The notes under the pieces: generated by a model | Database searches by the model: none | The model's input: the letters and a program-made list of their open reading frames with translations, nothing else | What the model was told of the DNA's origin: nothing | Shown here: positions 1-7,953 of the stretch, piece after piece | Position numbering within the stretch: the stretch's first letter is position 1 | Layout of the letters: the number at the start of each line of letters is the position of its first letter | IMG/VR virus record: IMGVR_UViG_3300031825_000073 | Coordinates: 1 to 23,002 of that record | Direction: 5' to 3' (one strand) | Origin: a virus | Length of the DNA stretch: 23,002 nucleotides | Translations under genes and position numbers: made by a program

Positions 1-760
1 TGCTGATGATGTCCAGGTTGCCGCTAACCTCGGTCCAGGTGCCGCCCCCGGAAGCCGTCCCCAGCGTGGCACTGTCGGCGCGATTGAAGTTATCGGTGAG
101 GGTGGTTTCGTGCGGCAGTCGCCCCGGATGCCCCTTCCGCAATTCCGGAGGTACAAGGTCCCGCCACCCTTCCCCCTGGATGCGGAACTTATCGCACCAG
201 CAGTCCAGCACCCGGCGAGCGTGCCCGGACTTCCCGCCTTTGCGCCGCTCGTCCTTGACCGCTTCGCGGTAGCAGCGGTGCAGCACGTCCTTTACCTTCG
301 CAGTGTGCGCGTGCTGCCCCCACTCAAAGCGCTCCGTGCGGACGATGGAATGTCCAGGTAGGTGCAGCGATAGACGACCTCCGGTTTCGGGCATCAAGGG
401 AGAAGTCGGCGTGTCGCCGCTGGGGTCGCTGCCCTGCGTTAGCTGATCCCAGAGCAAGTCAACCAGCCAATCCCCGGAGGCTCGATAGCCGAGGAGCGCT
501 TCCCAGGCGTCCTGCATCGCCCCGGTAACGGCAATCTCCCGGCAGTCTCCGCGGCCTAACGGGGTATATTCCGAAGCCAGCGGGGACGTGGCCGCAAAGA
601 AGCCATAGGGCTTGTCTCCGTAAGCGCCCGCCAACTCCTGTGCCGGCAGCCCACGCAGATCAACCGCGGCAATGCACCCATCTGGGGCTGACCACCGCTC
701 GCCTTCCGTGTCGCTGATCCAGGCCCACGGGCCGAGGTAGTAATGATAATCGTGAAGCAT
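1..760 (-). CDS. Tail fibre-like structural protein with C-terminal jelly-roll-like start, partial
   Basis: Open reading frame from ATG at 760 that runs off the left edge with no stop (253 codons seen). GGAG lies 4 nt before the ATG, a short but usable spacing. Residues 1-215 are a mixed domain (start MLHDYHYYLGPWAW) that I do not recognise. After a Pro-rich linker, residues 222-250 show FNRADSATLG followed by TWTEVSGNLDI. In phage and secreted proteins this FNRAD...W pattern often opens a concanavalin/LamG-like beta-sandwich that binds glycans. It is separated from the upstream gene by a terminator (774-801), so it may have its own expression control. Function in host receptor binding is inferred from its position at the distal tail end of the operon and from that motif. 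Confidence 0.8.
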   Translation of the reverse strand, partial: MLHDYHYYLGPWAWISDTEGERWSAPDGCIAAVDLRGLPAQELAGAYGDKPYGFFAATSPLASEYTPLGRGDCREIAVTGAMQDAWEALLGYRASGDWLVDLLWDQLTQGSDPSGDTPTSPLMPETGGRLSLHLPGHSIVRTERFEWGQHAHTAKVKDVLHRCYREAVKDERRKGGKSGHARRVLDCWCDKFRIQGEGWRDLVPPELRKGHPGRLPHETTLTDNFNRADSATLGTASGGGTWTEVSGNLDIIS

Positions 761-773
761 TCGGCTCCAATGC

Positions 774-801
774 AAAAGGCCGCACCCCGAAGGATGCGGC
801 C
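774..801 (-). terminator. Rho-independent terminator (minus strand)
   Basis: Perfect 7-bp stem GGCCGCA/TGCGGCC (795-801 pairing with 778-784) with a 10-nt loop, followed on the minus strand by TTTT (774-777). It lies 36 nt after the stop of the fibre gene at 837 and just before the start of the next gene at 760. It would end most of the late transcript here. Confidence 0.75.
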
Positions 802-836
802 AAGAAAAGCGGTATGGGGCAGCGCGTCACTGCGGA

Positions 837-1715
837 CTACTGTTCAAGCCCGTAACTTTGCAGGTCATCTACCAGGGCATTGACGAAGCCCGCGAGGTCT
901 TCCGTAAAGGCTCGCAGGTTCTCATAGGCTGTCCGGAGCGCGTTGAGGTCCGCAAGCTTCGCTTCGCTATCCGCCGCGCCGGTATAGGGCGTGCTTTCCG
1001 GGTCGCTGGTGTAAGCGGAGAGGGTGCGGTCGGCAGTGGCGTACGTCTGGGTGAGCGCAGCAGCGCGGGAAGCCAGCGTCACTCCGAAGAAGCCCAACTT
1101 CCCACCGCTCCGCGAGAGCTGCACCCCGCCGCTGCCTTTGCCGCGGAAGGTGGCGTCTACATTGGTTTCCCCGCTCGCCTCTAGGATCGGCCCGGCGCCA
1201 GTTGCCCCGTTGGAAAGGGTCAGCTCATTGACGGCGGAAGCCGTGGCGGTCAGGTTCAGCAGCTCGTTTCCGCCGCTGTCCAGAATGGACGTGACCACGC
1301 GCGGGGAGACAAGCCGCGCGGTGCTGCCGCTGCTCTCGCTGCCGCGCCGGAGAATGTCCGTGCCGTCGCCGTACACCTCGCCGGAGTAGCCCTGCGTGAT
1401 CGCAATACCGGAGCCGCTCGCGGTCTTTACCGTCAGCGTGTAGCTGCCGGTCGTGGCGTTGACGACTAACCAGCGCTTCTTCCAGGTCGGGACGATGATG
1501 TTGATGGAGCCGGTAAGCGTGCCGTCAAAGTACAGGATCGGATTGCGCGCCTGCGTGCTGGTGAGGGTCACGTCAGTGGAGCCGCTCACGTCGAGCGATA
1601 GCATCCCGGCGAAGGCTGCTTCTGCGCCGTTCGCCAGCGCGTTGACATCCGCTGCCGGGAGTTGATCCGTGCCGCCGTAGCTGTTCGTTAGGCCAAGGGC
1701 CGCAGTAGTGCTCAT
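837..1715 (-). CDS. Tail fibre / minor virion structural protein
   Basis: 292 aa, ATG at 1715 with GGGAG 5 nt upstream, directly abutting the stop of the 65-aa gene. The N-terminus (STTAALGLTNSYGGTDQLPAADVNALANG) has the Thr/Asn-rich 'ADVNALAN' look common in phage fibre attachment regions. Residues 40-215 are Ser/Thr/Gly-rich, as in beta-structured fibre shafts. The last 60 residues (LADLNALRTAYENLRAFTEDLAGFVNALVDDL region) form an amphipathic helical segment, likely a trimeric coiled coil. No enzymatic motif is seen. Position after tape measure and hub-like genes supports a receptor-binding or fibre role; the exact family is not recognised. Confidence 0.75.
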   Translation of the reverse strand: MSTTAALGLTNSYGGTDQLPAADVNALANGAEAAFAGMLSLDVSGSTDVTLTSTQARNPILYFDGTLTGSINIIVPTWKKRWLVVNATTGSYTLTVKTASGSGIAITQGYSGEVYGDGTDILRRGSESSGSTARLVSPRVVTSILDSGGNELLNLTATASAVNELTLSNGATGAGPILEASGETNVDATFRGKGSGGVQLSRSGGKLGFFGVTLASRAAALTQTYATADRTLSAYTSDPESTPYTGAADSEAKLADLNALRTAYENLRAFTEDLAGFVNALVDDLQSYGLEQ

Positions 1716-1913
1716 CTAGTCTCCCGACAGAATGAAGTCGTCAAGTGGCGTGATGTCCAGCCGCCCGTACGGCGTCCAGGTGCCCGACACGTCCGCACCT
1801 GCCCCCACGGGCGTGCTACTCTGCGGACCGCTGGCAGCGGTGGCGCTGCTTCCCTGCACGGCGGCACGGCGTTGGCTCTCGCGCAGCAGGCGGTTGGTTT
1901 CGGTGGGTTTCAT
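1716..1913 (-). CDS. Small hypothetical structural protein
   Basis: 65 aa, ATG at 1913. Its TAG stop (1716-1718) is immediately followed by the ATG of the next fibre gene, so the two are probably translationally coupled. The N-terminal third is charged and helical (ETNRLLRESQRRA). The middle is Ser/Ala/Gly-rich, and the end has GTWTPYGRLDITPLDDF. No clear Shine-Dalgarno precedes it. It is the first gene after the tRNA-like pair. Small proteins between hub and fibre genes are often connectors or fibre chaperones, but nothing in this sequence proves that. Confidence 0.65.
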   Translation of the reverse strand: MKPTETNRLLRESQRRAAVQGSSATAASGPQSSTPVGAGADVSGTWTPYGRLDITPLDDFILSGD

Positions 1914-1931
1914 TTAGTGGGCCAGAAAGTG

Positions 1932-1964
1932 AAGAAGGCCACCCGGTTAAGGGTGACCTTTCTT
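1932..1964. terminator. Hairpin with T-rich flanks, possible bidirectional terminator
   Basis: Stem AAGG(c)CACCC/GGGTG(a)CCTT around a GGTTAA loop, extended by AAG/CTT with a one-base bulge. The plus-side exit is TTTCTTG and the minus-side exit is TTCTTC. It lies between the 65-aa gene and the tRNA-like element at 1968. In the minus direction it could trim or terminate the tRNA-like transcript; in the plus direction it would stop antisense transcription. Confidence 0.45.
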
Positions 1965-1967
1965 GAT

Positions 1968-2049
1968 TGCGAGGGCAGGACTCGAACCTGCATTTCCGCT
2001 GCGCCGCGTCACTACACGCGGGCGGTCTCCGGCCGTTAGAGGACCTCGC
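1968..2049 (-). tRNA. tRNA-like element, degenerate; isotype undetermined
   Basis: Minus strand shows a perfect T-arm (GCAGG-TTCGAGT-CCTGC), an acceptor GCGAGG/CCTCGC of only 6 bp, and discriminator A. The D-arm is CTC/GAG with AACGG in the loop. The anticodon arm is abnormal. It folds as CCGCG/CGCGG with an 8-nt loop (TGTAGTGA), or as CGCGT/ACGCG with a 6-nt loop, and 5-6 unexplained nucleotides lie between D-arm and anticodon stem. GTA preceded by T could be a Tyr anticodon, but no standard 7-nt loop forms. It may be a tRNA pseudogene or a tRNA mimic. Confidence 0.5.
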
Positions 2050-2050
2050 C

Positions 2051-2085
2051 GGGCTAGAGGGTAGCGCCTCTAGCCCGTTTTCTTT
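2051..2085 (+). terminator. Strong plus-strand terminator between the tRNA-like elements
   Basis: Perfect 10-bp stem GGGCTAGAGG/CCTCTAGCCC with a 6-nt loop (GTAGCG), followed on the plus strand by GTTTTCTTT. This is a textbook intrinsic terminator in the plus direction, yet neighbouring genes are all on the minus strand. On the minus strand it sits one base upstream of the tRNA-like element at 2049 and has no T-tract after it. Confidence 0.65.
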
Positions 2086-2095
2086 GAGCCCCCGT

Positions 2096-2173
2096 TCGCC
2101 ATCCCGAGATTCGAACTCGGAAGGCCATTGGCCAGGCTTTTACGCCCGCGTCTACCGGTTTCGCCAGACAGCT
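2096..2173 (-). tRNA. tRNA-like element with long variable arm; isotype undetermined
   Basis: Minus strand has a T-arm CCGAG-TTCGAAT-CTCGG, a Leu-like D-arm (GCG-AAACCGGTAGA-CGC) and a variable-arm hairpin GGCC-AAT-GGCC, all typical of class II tRNAs. The acceptor AGCTGTC/GATGGCG has six pairs (two wobbles) and a terminal A-G mismatch. The anticodon arm is short: CGGGC/GCCTG or GGC/GCC with a 6-nt GTAAAA loop, so no canonical 7-nt loop is available. It looks Leu-derived. Function as a decoding tRNA is doubtful. Confidence 0.55.
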
Positions 2174-2226
2174 ACTAGGGTTACTCGACTTACATGTTAA
2201 TCGACCAGCAGACCACGCGTCAACTC

Positions 2227-4335
2227 CTACACCCGCCGCAGCGTCCCCGTTGTCGTAAGCGTGGCGAGGTCGCTGTTGGCGGCGTAGTTGATTTCTTGCG
2301 TCAGCAGCACGAACTCCGTACCGTCTACGATCCCCTGACCCTGGAACCCATAGAGCGCCCAACGCTCCCGCCGGGAGTGCCGGGGGTCAACCGGGATGCT
2401 GAAGTCCGCTTCATCCTTGAGCGCAAAGCCCTCTTGTGCGAGCGCCTGCGCGTGCCCGAGGAGATAGCCTGCGGATGCCGTGCCGTTGAGTTCCAACAGC
2501 CGCGTTTCCCGCCAACCGGAGAAGCGCTCGTTAGTGGCGTCCGTCTCTGCGGTGCTGTCCACAGCTCCGGAGAACACCATATTCCCGCTCTCGTCTTTGC
2601 AGTAGACGAGAACCGAGGTGCAGCTTTCCTTGTAGTCAGTGCGTGTCGACAGGCTCTTGGACGTGTTTCGCTCGTCCTCGCCGGTGCTGGGAGCTGTCGA
2701 CCGCAATACGTGGTCGACAGTCGCGGACACGTAGTTCAGCGGTACCGGCGTGATGACTCCGGCATCTGTGATGGCGAGTTCTAAAAACCGCTCCTTCTGA
2801 ATGCGCCGCAGCGTCTCCCACGGCATCTCCTGCGCCGTCGTCAGTTCACACGGCTCCTCGGCCATCCCTAAAGGAATGAGGCCCGTGGCTGCTGCCGAGT
2901 GCCCGCTGAAGTACGATGAGTTAAGCCCCTGCCACGTCAGGATCTCCACCGCCGCCGCGTTGGGCGTTTGGCCGCACAGCGCCACCTGCCGGAACGGGCT
3001 CCACGGGTCGCGCTTGAACCGCGCGGAGATGTTGAGCAGGTTCCAGGTGACGATTACCTGCGATAGCTCCTCGCTCCAACTGGTCGTTTGGTCCGCAACG
3101 TAGAAGTAATACGGCCCGTACGTCTCGTCGGTCCCATCCGAGAGATGATAGCCGACGTAGATCCGCACCTTGCGCCAACGGTAATACTTCTTCGTGTTGT
3201 TGTCATACGCATTGGCCGCAAAGCTAATCGTTGCGGACGTGCCATCCAACGCAAGCGGCTTGACGATCCGCACTGATAGCAGGTCGCCAGGGAGGGCTTC
3301 AGGCGGATCCGTTCCCCCTGCCTGCACAGTCGGCGCGATGCGGTAATTGACCGCATAGAGTACCGGCGTGAAGTACCAGGAGAACGCGGCGCCTGGCGTA
3401 GCGGTCGGTGGCGTCAGGGTCGCGCGGTACTGCGCGAGCCGTGCAGTCGGCGTGCCGAGGTCGGTAAACGCCACGGTGCCGCCGTTCTCGTCGTACCGGC
3501 TGCCGGTGAACGTGACAGTGGCGGCAACTCTCGAGCGCTCGAGCGGCTTCGCCTGGCTGTCCCACGTTCCCGCGAATGCCTTGAGTTGGTGAATGCCGAA
3601 CGTGCAGGAGCCACCGCGCCCCCGCAACACGATCTTGCCGCCGGGAATGGTCGCGGCCCCGTCGCTGGGAGTGTAGCGGGTATACGTGCGGCCAAGGTCC
3701 GTAGAGACACATACCTGACTCCGGAGCACCCGCACGTAGACCCACACCTCCGCGGCGTCCGTCCACCCTTCTCCTTTCGGGGGGCTTGGGATATCTGCCA
3801 CCACGCGCCACGCGCCGGAGACGAACCGCATCAGGTAGCTGCCGTCCTTCGTGAACTGCACGCCGTACGAGGCGCCGAGTTCAATGCGGATGAACGGAGG
3901 GTAGGTGGTGAAGTCCCAATCGCTCGGAGTGTCGGGCAGCACCAGCGAGAACGCGTACTGTGCGTCAGTCGGCGCGGAGTAGGTGGATGTGGCGCTCCAA
4001 CTGGTGACGGTGGACGAGGAGTCGTACTGCGTCACGCGGTAGCCGCGAGCGCCACCGGCAGAGAACCGCTCCTCTTCCCAGCTTCCGCCAGTACGCGTGA
4101 AGTGCGACAGGCGTGTATCCTGCGTAACGAGGAACGGCCGGCAGCAAACGCCGATCCCTTCAACCTGCTCCAGATAGGCGATACCGCTGGAGTTGACGCT
4201 TGGAAGCCCACTGCCGAACGAGGACGCCAGCACATCGTACCACGCCAGCCCCGGATCAATTAGAACAGGATCTCCGTGCGCGGGCTTGTACACTTCTACC
4301 AGCGCGTACGGGTAGTCTCTTGTCGGGGTAGGCAT
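2227..4335 (-). CDS. Tail hub / tip-associated structural protein (Tal-like position)
   Basis: 702 aa; ATG at 4335 sits directly next to the TAA of the upstream beta-propeller gene. Roughly residues 1-260 are beta-rich, with a laminin/concanavalin-like composition and an Asp-box-like STDLGRTY. A beta domain follows to about 420. The C-terminal 280 residues (WSPFRQVALCG..., MPWETLRRIQKERFLELAITDAGVITPVPLN) resemble the hub regions of siphophage tail-associated proteins in overall pattern. Two genes separate it from the G/GT pair on the same strand (tape measure and propeller), so it occupies the usual place for the tail hub or baseplate spike carrier. No lysozyme or peptidase motif is visible. 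The family assignment is inference. Confidence 0.7.
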   Translation of the reverse strand: MPTPTRDYPYALVEVYKPAHGDPVLIDPGLAWYDVLASSFGSGLPSVNSSGIAYLEQVEGIGVCCRPFLVTQDTRLSHFTRTGGSWEEERFSAGGARGYRVTQYDSSSTVTSWSATSTYSAPTDAQYAFSLVLPDTPSDWDFTTYPPFIRIELGASYGVQFTKDGSYLMRFVSGAWRVVADIPSPPKGEGWTDAAEVWVYVRVLRSQVCVSTDLGRTYTRYTPSDGAATIPGGKIVLRGRGGSCTFGIHQLKAFAGTWDSQAKPLERSRVAATVTFTGSRYDENGGTVAFTDLGTPTARLAQYRATLTPPTATPGAAFSWYFTPVLYAVNYRIAPTVQAGGTDPPEALPGDLLSVRIVKPLALDGTSATISFAANAYDNNTKKYYRWRKVRIYVGYHLSDGTDETYGPYYFYVADQTTSWSEELSQVIVTWNLLNISARFKRDPWSPFRQVALCGQTPNAAAVEILTWQGLNSSYFSGHSAAATGLIPLGMAEEPCELTTAQEMPWETLRRIQKERFLELAITDAGVITPVPLNYVSATVDHVLRSTAPSTGEDERNTSKSLSTRTDYKESCTSVLVYCKDESGNMVFSGAVDSTAETDATNERFSGWRETRLLELNGTASAGYLLGHAQALAQEGFALKDEADFSIPVDPRHSRRERWALYGFQGQGIVDGTEFVLLTQEINYAANSDLATLTTTGTLRRV

Positions 4336-5325
4336 TTAGGTCTGCGGCTCCGAGCGCCATTTTCCGGAAGCGGTAACAACGGCGGAACGGATGATCTGCA
4401 CAATATTACTGGTGGTAACCATTGGGACATAGGCGAACGTCAAGCGTCCGTCCGCATCTGCACGCAGGCACGCGCTGTTTACGAAGTTCTGGCCGTAGTC
4501 CATAAAGGACAGGTCTTGCATTGCGAAGTGCCCACCGCCTGGCCCCGGAATGAGCGCAGGGTTGATGGTGTAGCTCGATGGATACCAGGCAGTGGGCTTC
4601 CCATCCGAGTCCAGCGGCGAACTTGCCAGGAACCAGGAGTGGGAGACGTTGGAGCTCAACGGGACGAAGGTAATCGCCGGAACCGTCTGCATCGCCAAGC
4701 AGAGGAGTTGCTGCTTCGGGCACCAACACAGCGTCGGGTTGCGCCAATCGGACGCCACCACCGTTACCGGTGCGGTCCAAGTCGCGCCGCCGTCCTCGCT
4801 CTGCTGATAGTAGACGGCCCCCGCGTCACTCCAGGCGAACCCCCATTGACCGCTCGGCCCTACCCGCACCGATGCAGTAAGGTCACCCGCCGCCGCCACG
4901 ATCAGCACCGGCGAGGAAACGACGGTTAGCACCCCGGAGCTGTCGAGGTCCACCGTCAGCCAATACCAGTCCGCAGCGCTGGTGTCTTGCATCACCACTA
5001 CCAGGCGGTTTCGCTTGGCGTCCCAATCGCTGACGACGTTGCGATACCCGCTCGCGAGGGTGACCGGACTGCTCCAGGTGCGCCCCCGGTCGCGGCTCGT
5101 GATGAGCGAGACGGTCCCGGAGAGGTCGTAAACCAGGTCCATCAACTGATCGCCGCGGATGGACATGCTGACGCTGTTCCCGCTGGGAGTGAGCAGGGTA
5201 CCTGCCGGTAGCGGAGGGGTTACCGAGTCGGCGTAGCGATACAGGCTGATGCGCCCGCCGCCTCCGTAGGCCGATACGATCCGCCCGGTATTGGTGCGGA
5301 CGAACGACGGCCCGAAGATCGCCAT
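4336..5325 (-). CDS. Asp-box (BNR) beta-propeller tail protein, sialidase-like fold
   Basis: 329 aa; its ATG overlaps the stop of the tape measure gene (TAATG), so it is probably coupled. Two clear Asp-box motifs of the form S-x-D-x-G-x-T-W are present: SRDRGRTW near residue 86 and SEDGGATW near residue 172. Each is followed by PVTL/PVTV strands, as in sialidase-type six-bladed propellers. An arginine triad and nucleophile Tyr of a true sialidase cannot be confirmed by eye, so glycan binding without hydrolysis is equally possible. It sits where siphophages normally encode the distal tail (Dit) protein, which makes it unusual. A direct role in recognising a surface polysaccharide is inferred. 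Confidence 0.75.
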   Translation of the reverse strand: MAIFGPSFVRTNTGRIVSAYGGGGRISLYRYADSVTPPLPAGTLLTPSGNSVSMSIRGDQLMDLVYDLSGTVSLITSRDRGRTWSSPVTLASGYRNVVSDWDAKRNRLVVVMQDTSAADWYWLTVDLDSSGVLTVVSSPVLIVAAAGDLTASVRVGPSGQWGFAWSDAGAVYYQQSEDGGATWTAPVTVVASDWRNPTLCWCPKQQLLCLAMQTVPAITFVPLSSNVSHSWFLASSPLDSDGKPTAWYPSSYTINPALIPGPGGGHFAMQDLSFMDYGQNFVNSACLRADADGRLTFAYVPMVTTSNIVQIIRSAVVTASGKWRSEPQT

Positions 5326-7880
5326 TAGCCCGCCGCTCCGATCATCCCGCTTTCACGGCTCATCCGCTCCTGGAATTGCTGGAACGCTTTCCAGAGCTTC
5401 TCCGGGCTCATCTGCCCGTCCCCGAGGAACAACTGCATCACCATCGGTTTAGGCGCGAGTGCCGCCGCCTGGCGTGCCGCTTGCTGGCTTTCGGTGACGG
5501 CGCGAGAGGTCACGGGGTTGCGCTCTGCCATCTCTTGCAATTGGTTAAACTGCCCGAGCAACTGCGCGGACCCACGGCGCCCCAAGCGCTGGAACCCACC
5601 GAGGTTCTCCACCACCTTCCCGAACAACCCCTGCACGTCCGTCTGCCGGTCCATCCGCTCCGTGTAAGACTCGCCCTGAACCCGGCGGCTCTTTTCGTAG
5701 ATTTCCGCCGTCAGCAGTCGGTTCATCTCCGCGGCCTTCTGCTGCCGGGATAGGAAGGGATTGTTCGCGAGCTTGGCCTCTTGGAAACGATCCGTCGCAA
5801 CCTGGCTGTTGATCCGGTCCGCATTCATCGCTTTGAACGCACTCACCACCTGTTCGCTGATCTGCTTCAGGCTGGATGCGCGCTCCTGCAATTGGCGCTT
5901 GTTGGCTTCCGCGGCTTTCTTCGCCTCGTCCGCGGCTTTCTTCTCGTTGCGGGTCGCTTCCTCTTGCGCCAACCGTTGGGCCTGGGAGAGAGTGCGTTCC
6001 AGGCCGGCGTGTTCCGAGCGCAATTCCTGAACCCGGAGCGCCGCATCCCACGAAGTTTTCGTGAGAGGGAGAAGCTGCTTTATCTCTGCAGCAATCTGTT
6101 CCTCGCGCGGGATGATCGCATACGTCATTTCGACGTACTTGCCCGCTGCCTCTTGCCCTTCTACTGCCAATGACGCCCGATCCGCCGCTTGCGCCATTTG
6201 CTCGCGGAAGGCCATATCCTGAAACTTGCGGACGTTATCCGTCTGCTGCTTCCCGGCTTCCGCGGCCTTCTTCTGGTTGTCCGCAACCTCTTTTACGGCC
6301 TCGCGTTGGAGCTTGTTGGCCTGCTCGATAAGGTTCGCTTCGTCCCGCTTCAGCGCCCAATACTGCTTGTTCGCTTCGGCGCTTTCCCGGATCTTGGGCG
6401 CGAGCTTCGCGGCATCGTCCGCAAACTCCTTCGCGCGCGCGGTCAGCAGCGGAACGCCCGTCGCGGCCTCGCGCTGCGCCTGCATCTGCTCCGGCCCACG
6501 CGCCGCCGCGTTGGTGCTCTGCTGCATCCGGAACGCGAATTCTGCGTCGCCTGCCTGCGAACGGAGCTTTAACTCCTTCGGGTCGATGACTGCGTTCCCG
6601 GTGCCGCCTATGGCATCGTAAGCAGGAGCGCCCCCCGCCGCCATAGCCGCCGCAGGAGTGCCCGAACTGCCACCGCCCGGGGCGCCCTTCTTGCCGCGGA
6701 AGAACCGAGCGGCGCCTTCCGCAAGCTCTACGGAACCAGCCGGCAGGGCAGGTGCGGCCCACTTAAGAATTCCCTGGAGCTCTTTCGGGAGAGCCGAGTA
6801 CACGCCAGCGCCCGCGCCCACCGCCGCCGCGCCGCCCAGCACGATCCCCCCAGCACCAAGCCCTACGCCTGCGCCCGCAAGTCCTGCGCCACCTGTCGCC
6901 GCCGCGCCGCCGCCGCCGAACATCCCTGCGATCTTGGCGACCATCCCTGCACCGGAGAGCAGCGGACCAAGAGACGCCACAAACAGCGCCCCGGCGCCTG
7001 CCGCCTTCTTCATCGGGTCCGGAAGGGCGTTAAAGGTATGCAGCAGGTCGCGTGCCACCCCCAGCGCATCCTTAACTGCCGGGATCAACTCTTTCCCGAA
7101 TGCCGCTGCCGTGTCGGATAGTTCCGCCTTCATCGTCCGCATTGTGTTTGCGAGGCTATCTGAGGTGCGGTTGTAATCCCCCTGCGCGGTCTTCGTCTCG
7201 CGGAGAATGATGTTGTATGCGGCCTGCGCTTTTGCGGACGGATCCAGCGCTTCCCCTTTGACGGAGATGAGCCCCATCTTCAGGGCTTCCGCCTGGATCT
7301 TCGCTTCCGACAAGTTGACGCCGAACCGCCGCAGCGGCTCTGACTCCCCTACCAGGCCGGCGCGCAAGGCGACCATCGCCTCTTCCGGGCGCACGTCCTT
7401 AAAGCTCGCCAGGTCGCCCGCAAGCTGAACCATCGTCTGGCTCATCTTTGCGGACTGCCCCTGCCCGATCTCCATAGCGGTGAAGAGGGCGCCGAAGTCG
7501 CCCACCGCAGAGAGGGCTTCCGCGCGGGACTGCCCGAACCCCGTTGCAGCCGTTCGGGTCCAAGCGTCAATCGCCTTGGCGTTGCTGCCGAAAACCACGT
7601 TGACGCGGCTCAACGCTTCCTCGGTGGAAGACGCCATCATTACCGCCGCGCTCGCGCTGGCGACCATTGGCGCTGTAACCCCAATGGAGAGGTTACGCCC
7701 AATGGCCTGAAGCTTGCTGCCGTCAATACTGCCGATCTTCTTGCCGAACGTCTCAACGGACGCGCCGGCCTTTGTGGCTTCTCCCTCTACGGTCTTGAGC
7801 GCCGCGGCATCTTCCTTCAGCCCCCGGCGAAAGTCCGCATCGTCTATCTCGACGACGGCTTTCAGGCGTGCGATTTCCAT
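5325..7880 (-). CDS. Tail tape measure protein
   Basis: 851 aa, the longest gene here. It sets tail length and is ejected with DNA. Residues 1-60 are helical and charged. Residues 60-270 carry the typical phage tape-measure core (VGDFGALFTAM, LAGDLASF, PEEAMVALRAGLVGESEPLRRFGVN). Residues 292-361 form a long Gly/Ala-rich hydrophobic stretch, likely membrane-inserting. Residues 450-760 are Ala/Gln/Lys/Glu-rich coiled coil. It lies after the G/GT chaperones, as in most siphophages. At about 0.15 nm per residue a tail near 125 nm would follow, as a rough estimate. The start at 7880 has no good ribosome-binding site, but the N-terminus fits the family. Confidence 0.93.
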   Translation of the reverse strand: MEIARLKAVVEIDDADFRRGLKEDAAALKTVEGEATKAGASVETFGKKIGSIDGSKLQAIGRNLSIGVTAPMVASASAAVMMASSTEEALSRVNVVFGSNAKAIDAWTRTAATGFGQSRAEALSAVGDFGALFTAMEIGQGQSAKMSQTMVQLAGDLASFKDVRPEEAMVALRAGLVGESEPLRRFGVNLSEAKIQAEALKMGLISVKGEALDPSAKAQAAYNIILRETKTAQGDYNRTSDSLANTMRTMKAELSDTAAAFGKELIPAVKDALGVARDLLHTFNALPDPMKKAAGAGALFVASLGPLLSGAGMVAKIAGMFGGGGAAATGGAGLAGAGVGLGAGGIVLGGAAAVGAGAGVYSALPKELQGILKWAAPALPAGSVELAEGAARFFRGKKGAPGGGSSGTPAAAMAAGGAPAYDAIGGTGNAVIDPKELKLRSQAGDAEFAFRMQQSTNAAARGPEQMQAQREAATGVPLLTARAKEFADDAAKLAPKIRESAEANKQYWALKRDEANLIEQANKLQREAVKEVADNQKKAAEAGKQQTDNVRKFQDMAFREQMAQAADRASLAVEGQEAAGKYVEMTYAIIPREEQIAAEIKQLLPLTKTSWDAALRVQELRSEHAGLERTLSQAQRLAQEEATRNEKKAADEAKKAAEANKRQLQERASSLKQISEQVVSAFKAMNADRINSQVATDRFQEAKLANNPFLSRQQKAAEMNRLLTAEIYEKSRRVQGESYTERMDRQTDVQGLFGKVVENLGGFQRLGRRGSAQLLGQFNQLQEMAERNPVTSRAVTESQQAARQAAALAPKPMVMQLFLGDGQMSPEKLWKAFQQFQERMSRESGMIGAAG

Positions 7881-7940
7881 AGGAGTAAAGGGTTGCTCGG
7901 TAGCCGTAGCGAAAGACTCGCCGTGAGCGTTATGGATAGC

Positions 7941-7945
7941 AGGAG
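7941..7945 (+). promoter_or_regulatory. Strong ribosome-binding site for plus-strand lipoprotein
   Basis: AGGAG lies 8 nt before ATG at 7954. It is better than most sites in the minus-strand operon and decides both strand and start of this gene. No convincing sigma70 promoter was found in 7881-7940. Confidence 0.7.
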
Positions 7946-7953
7946 ATGAACAG

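Noticed and set aside
1966-2175. Phage attachment site in the tRNA-like genes
   Set aside because: They lie inside the structural operon with phage genes on both sides, and no integrase is visible.
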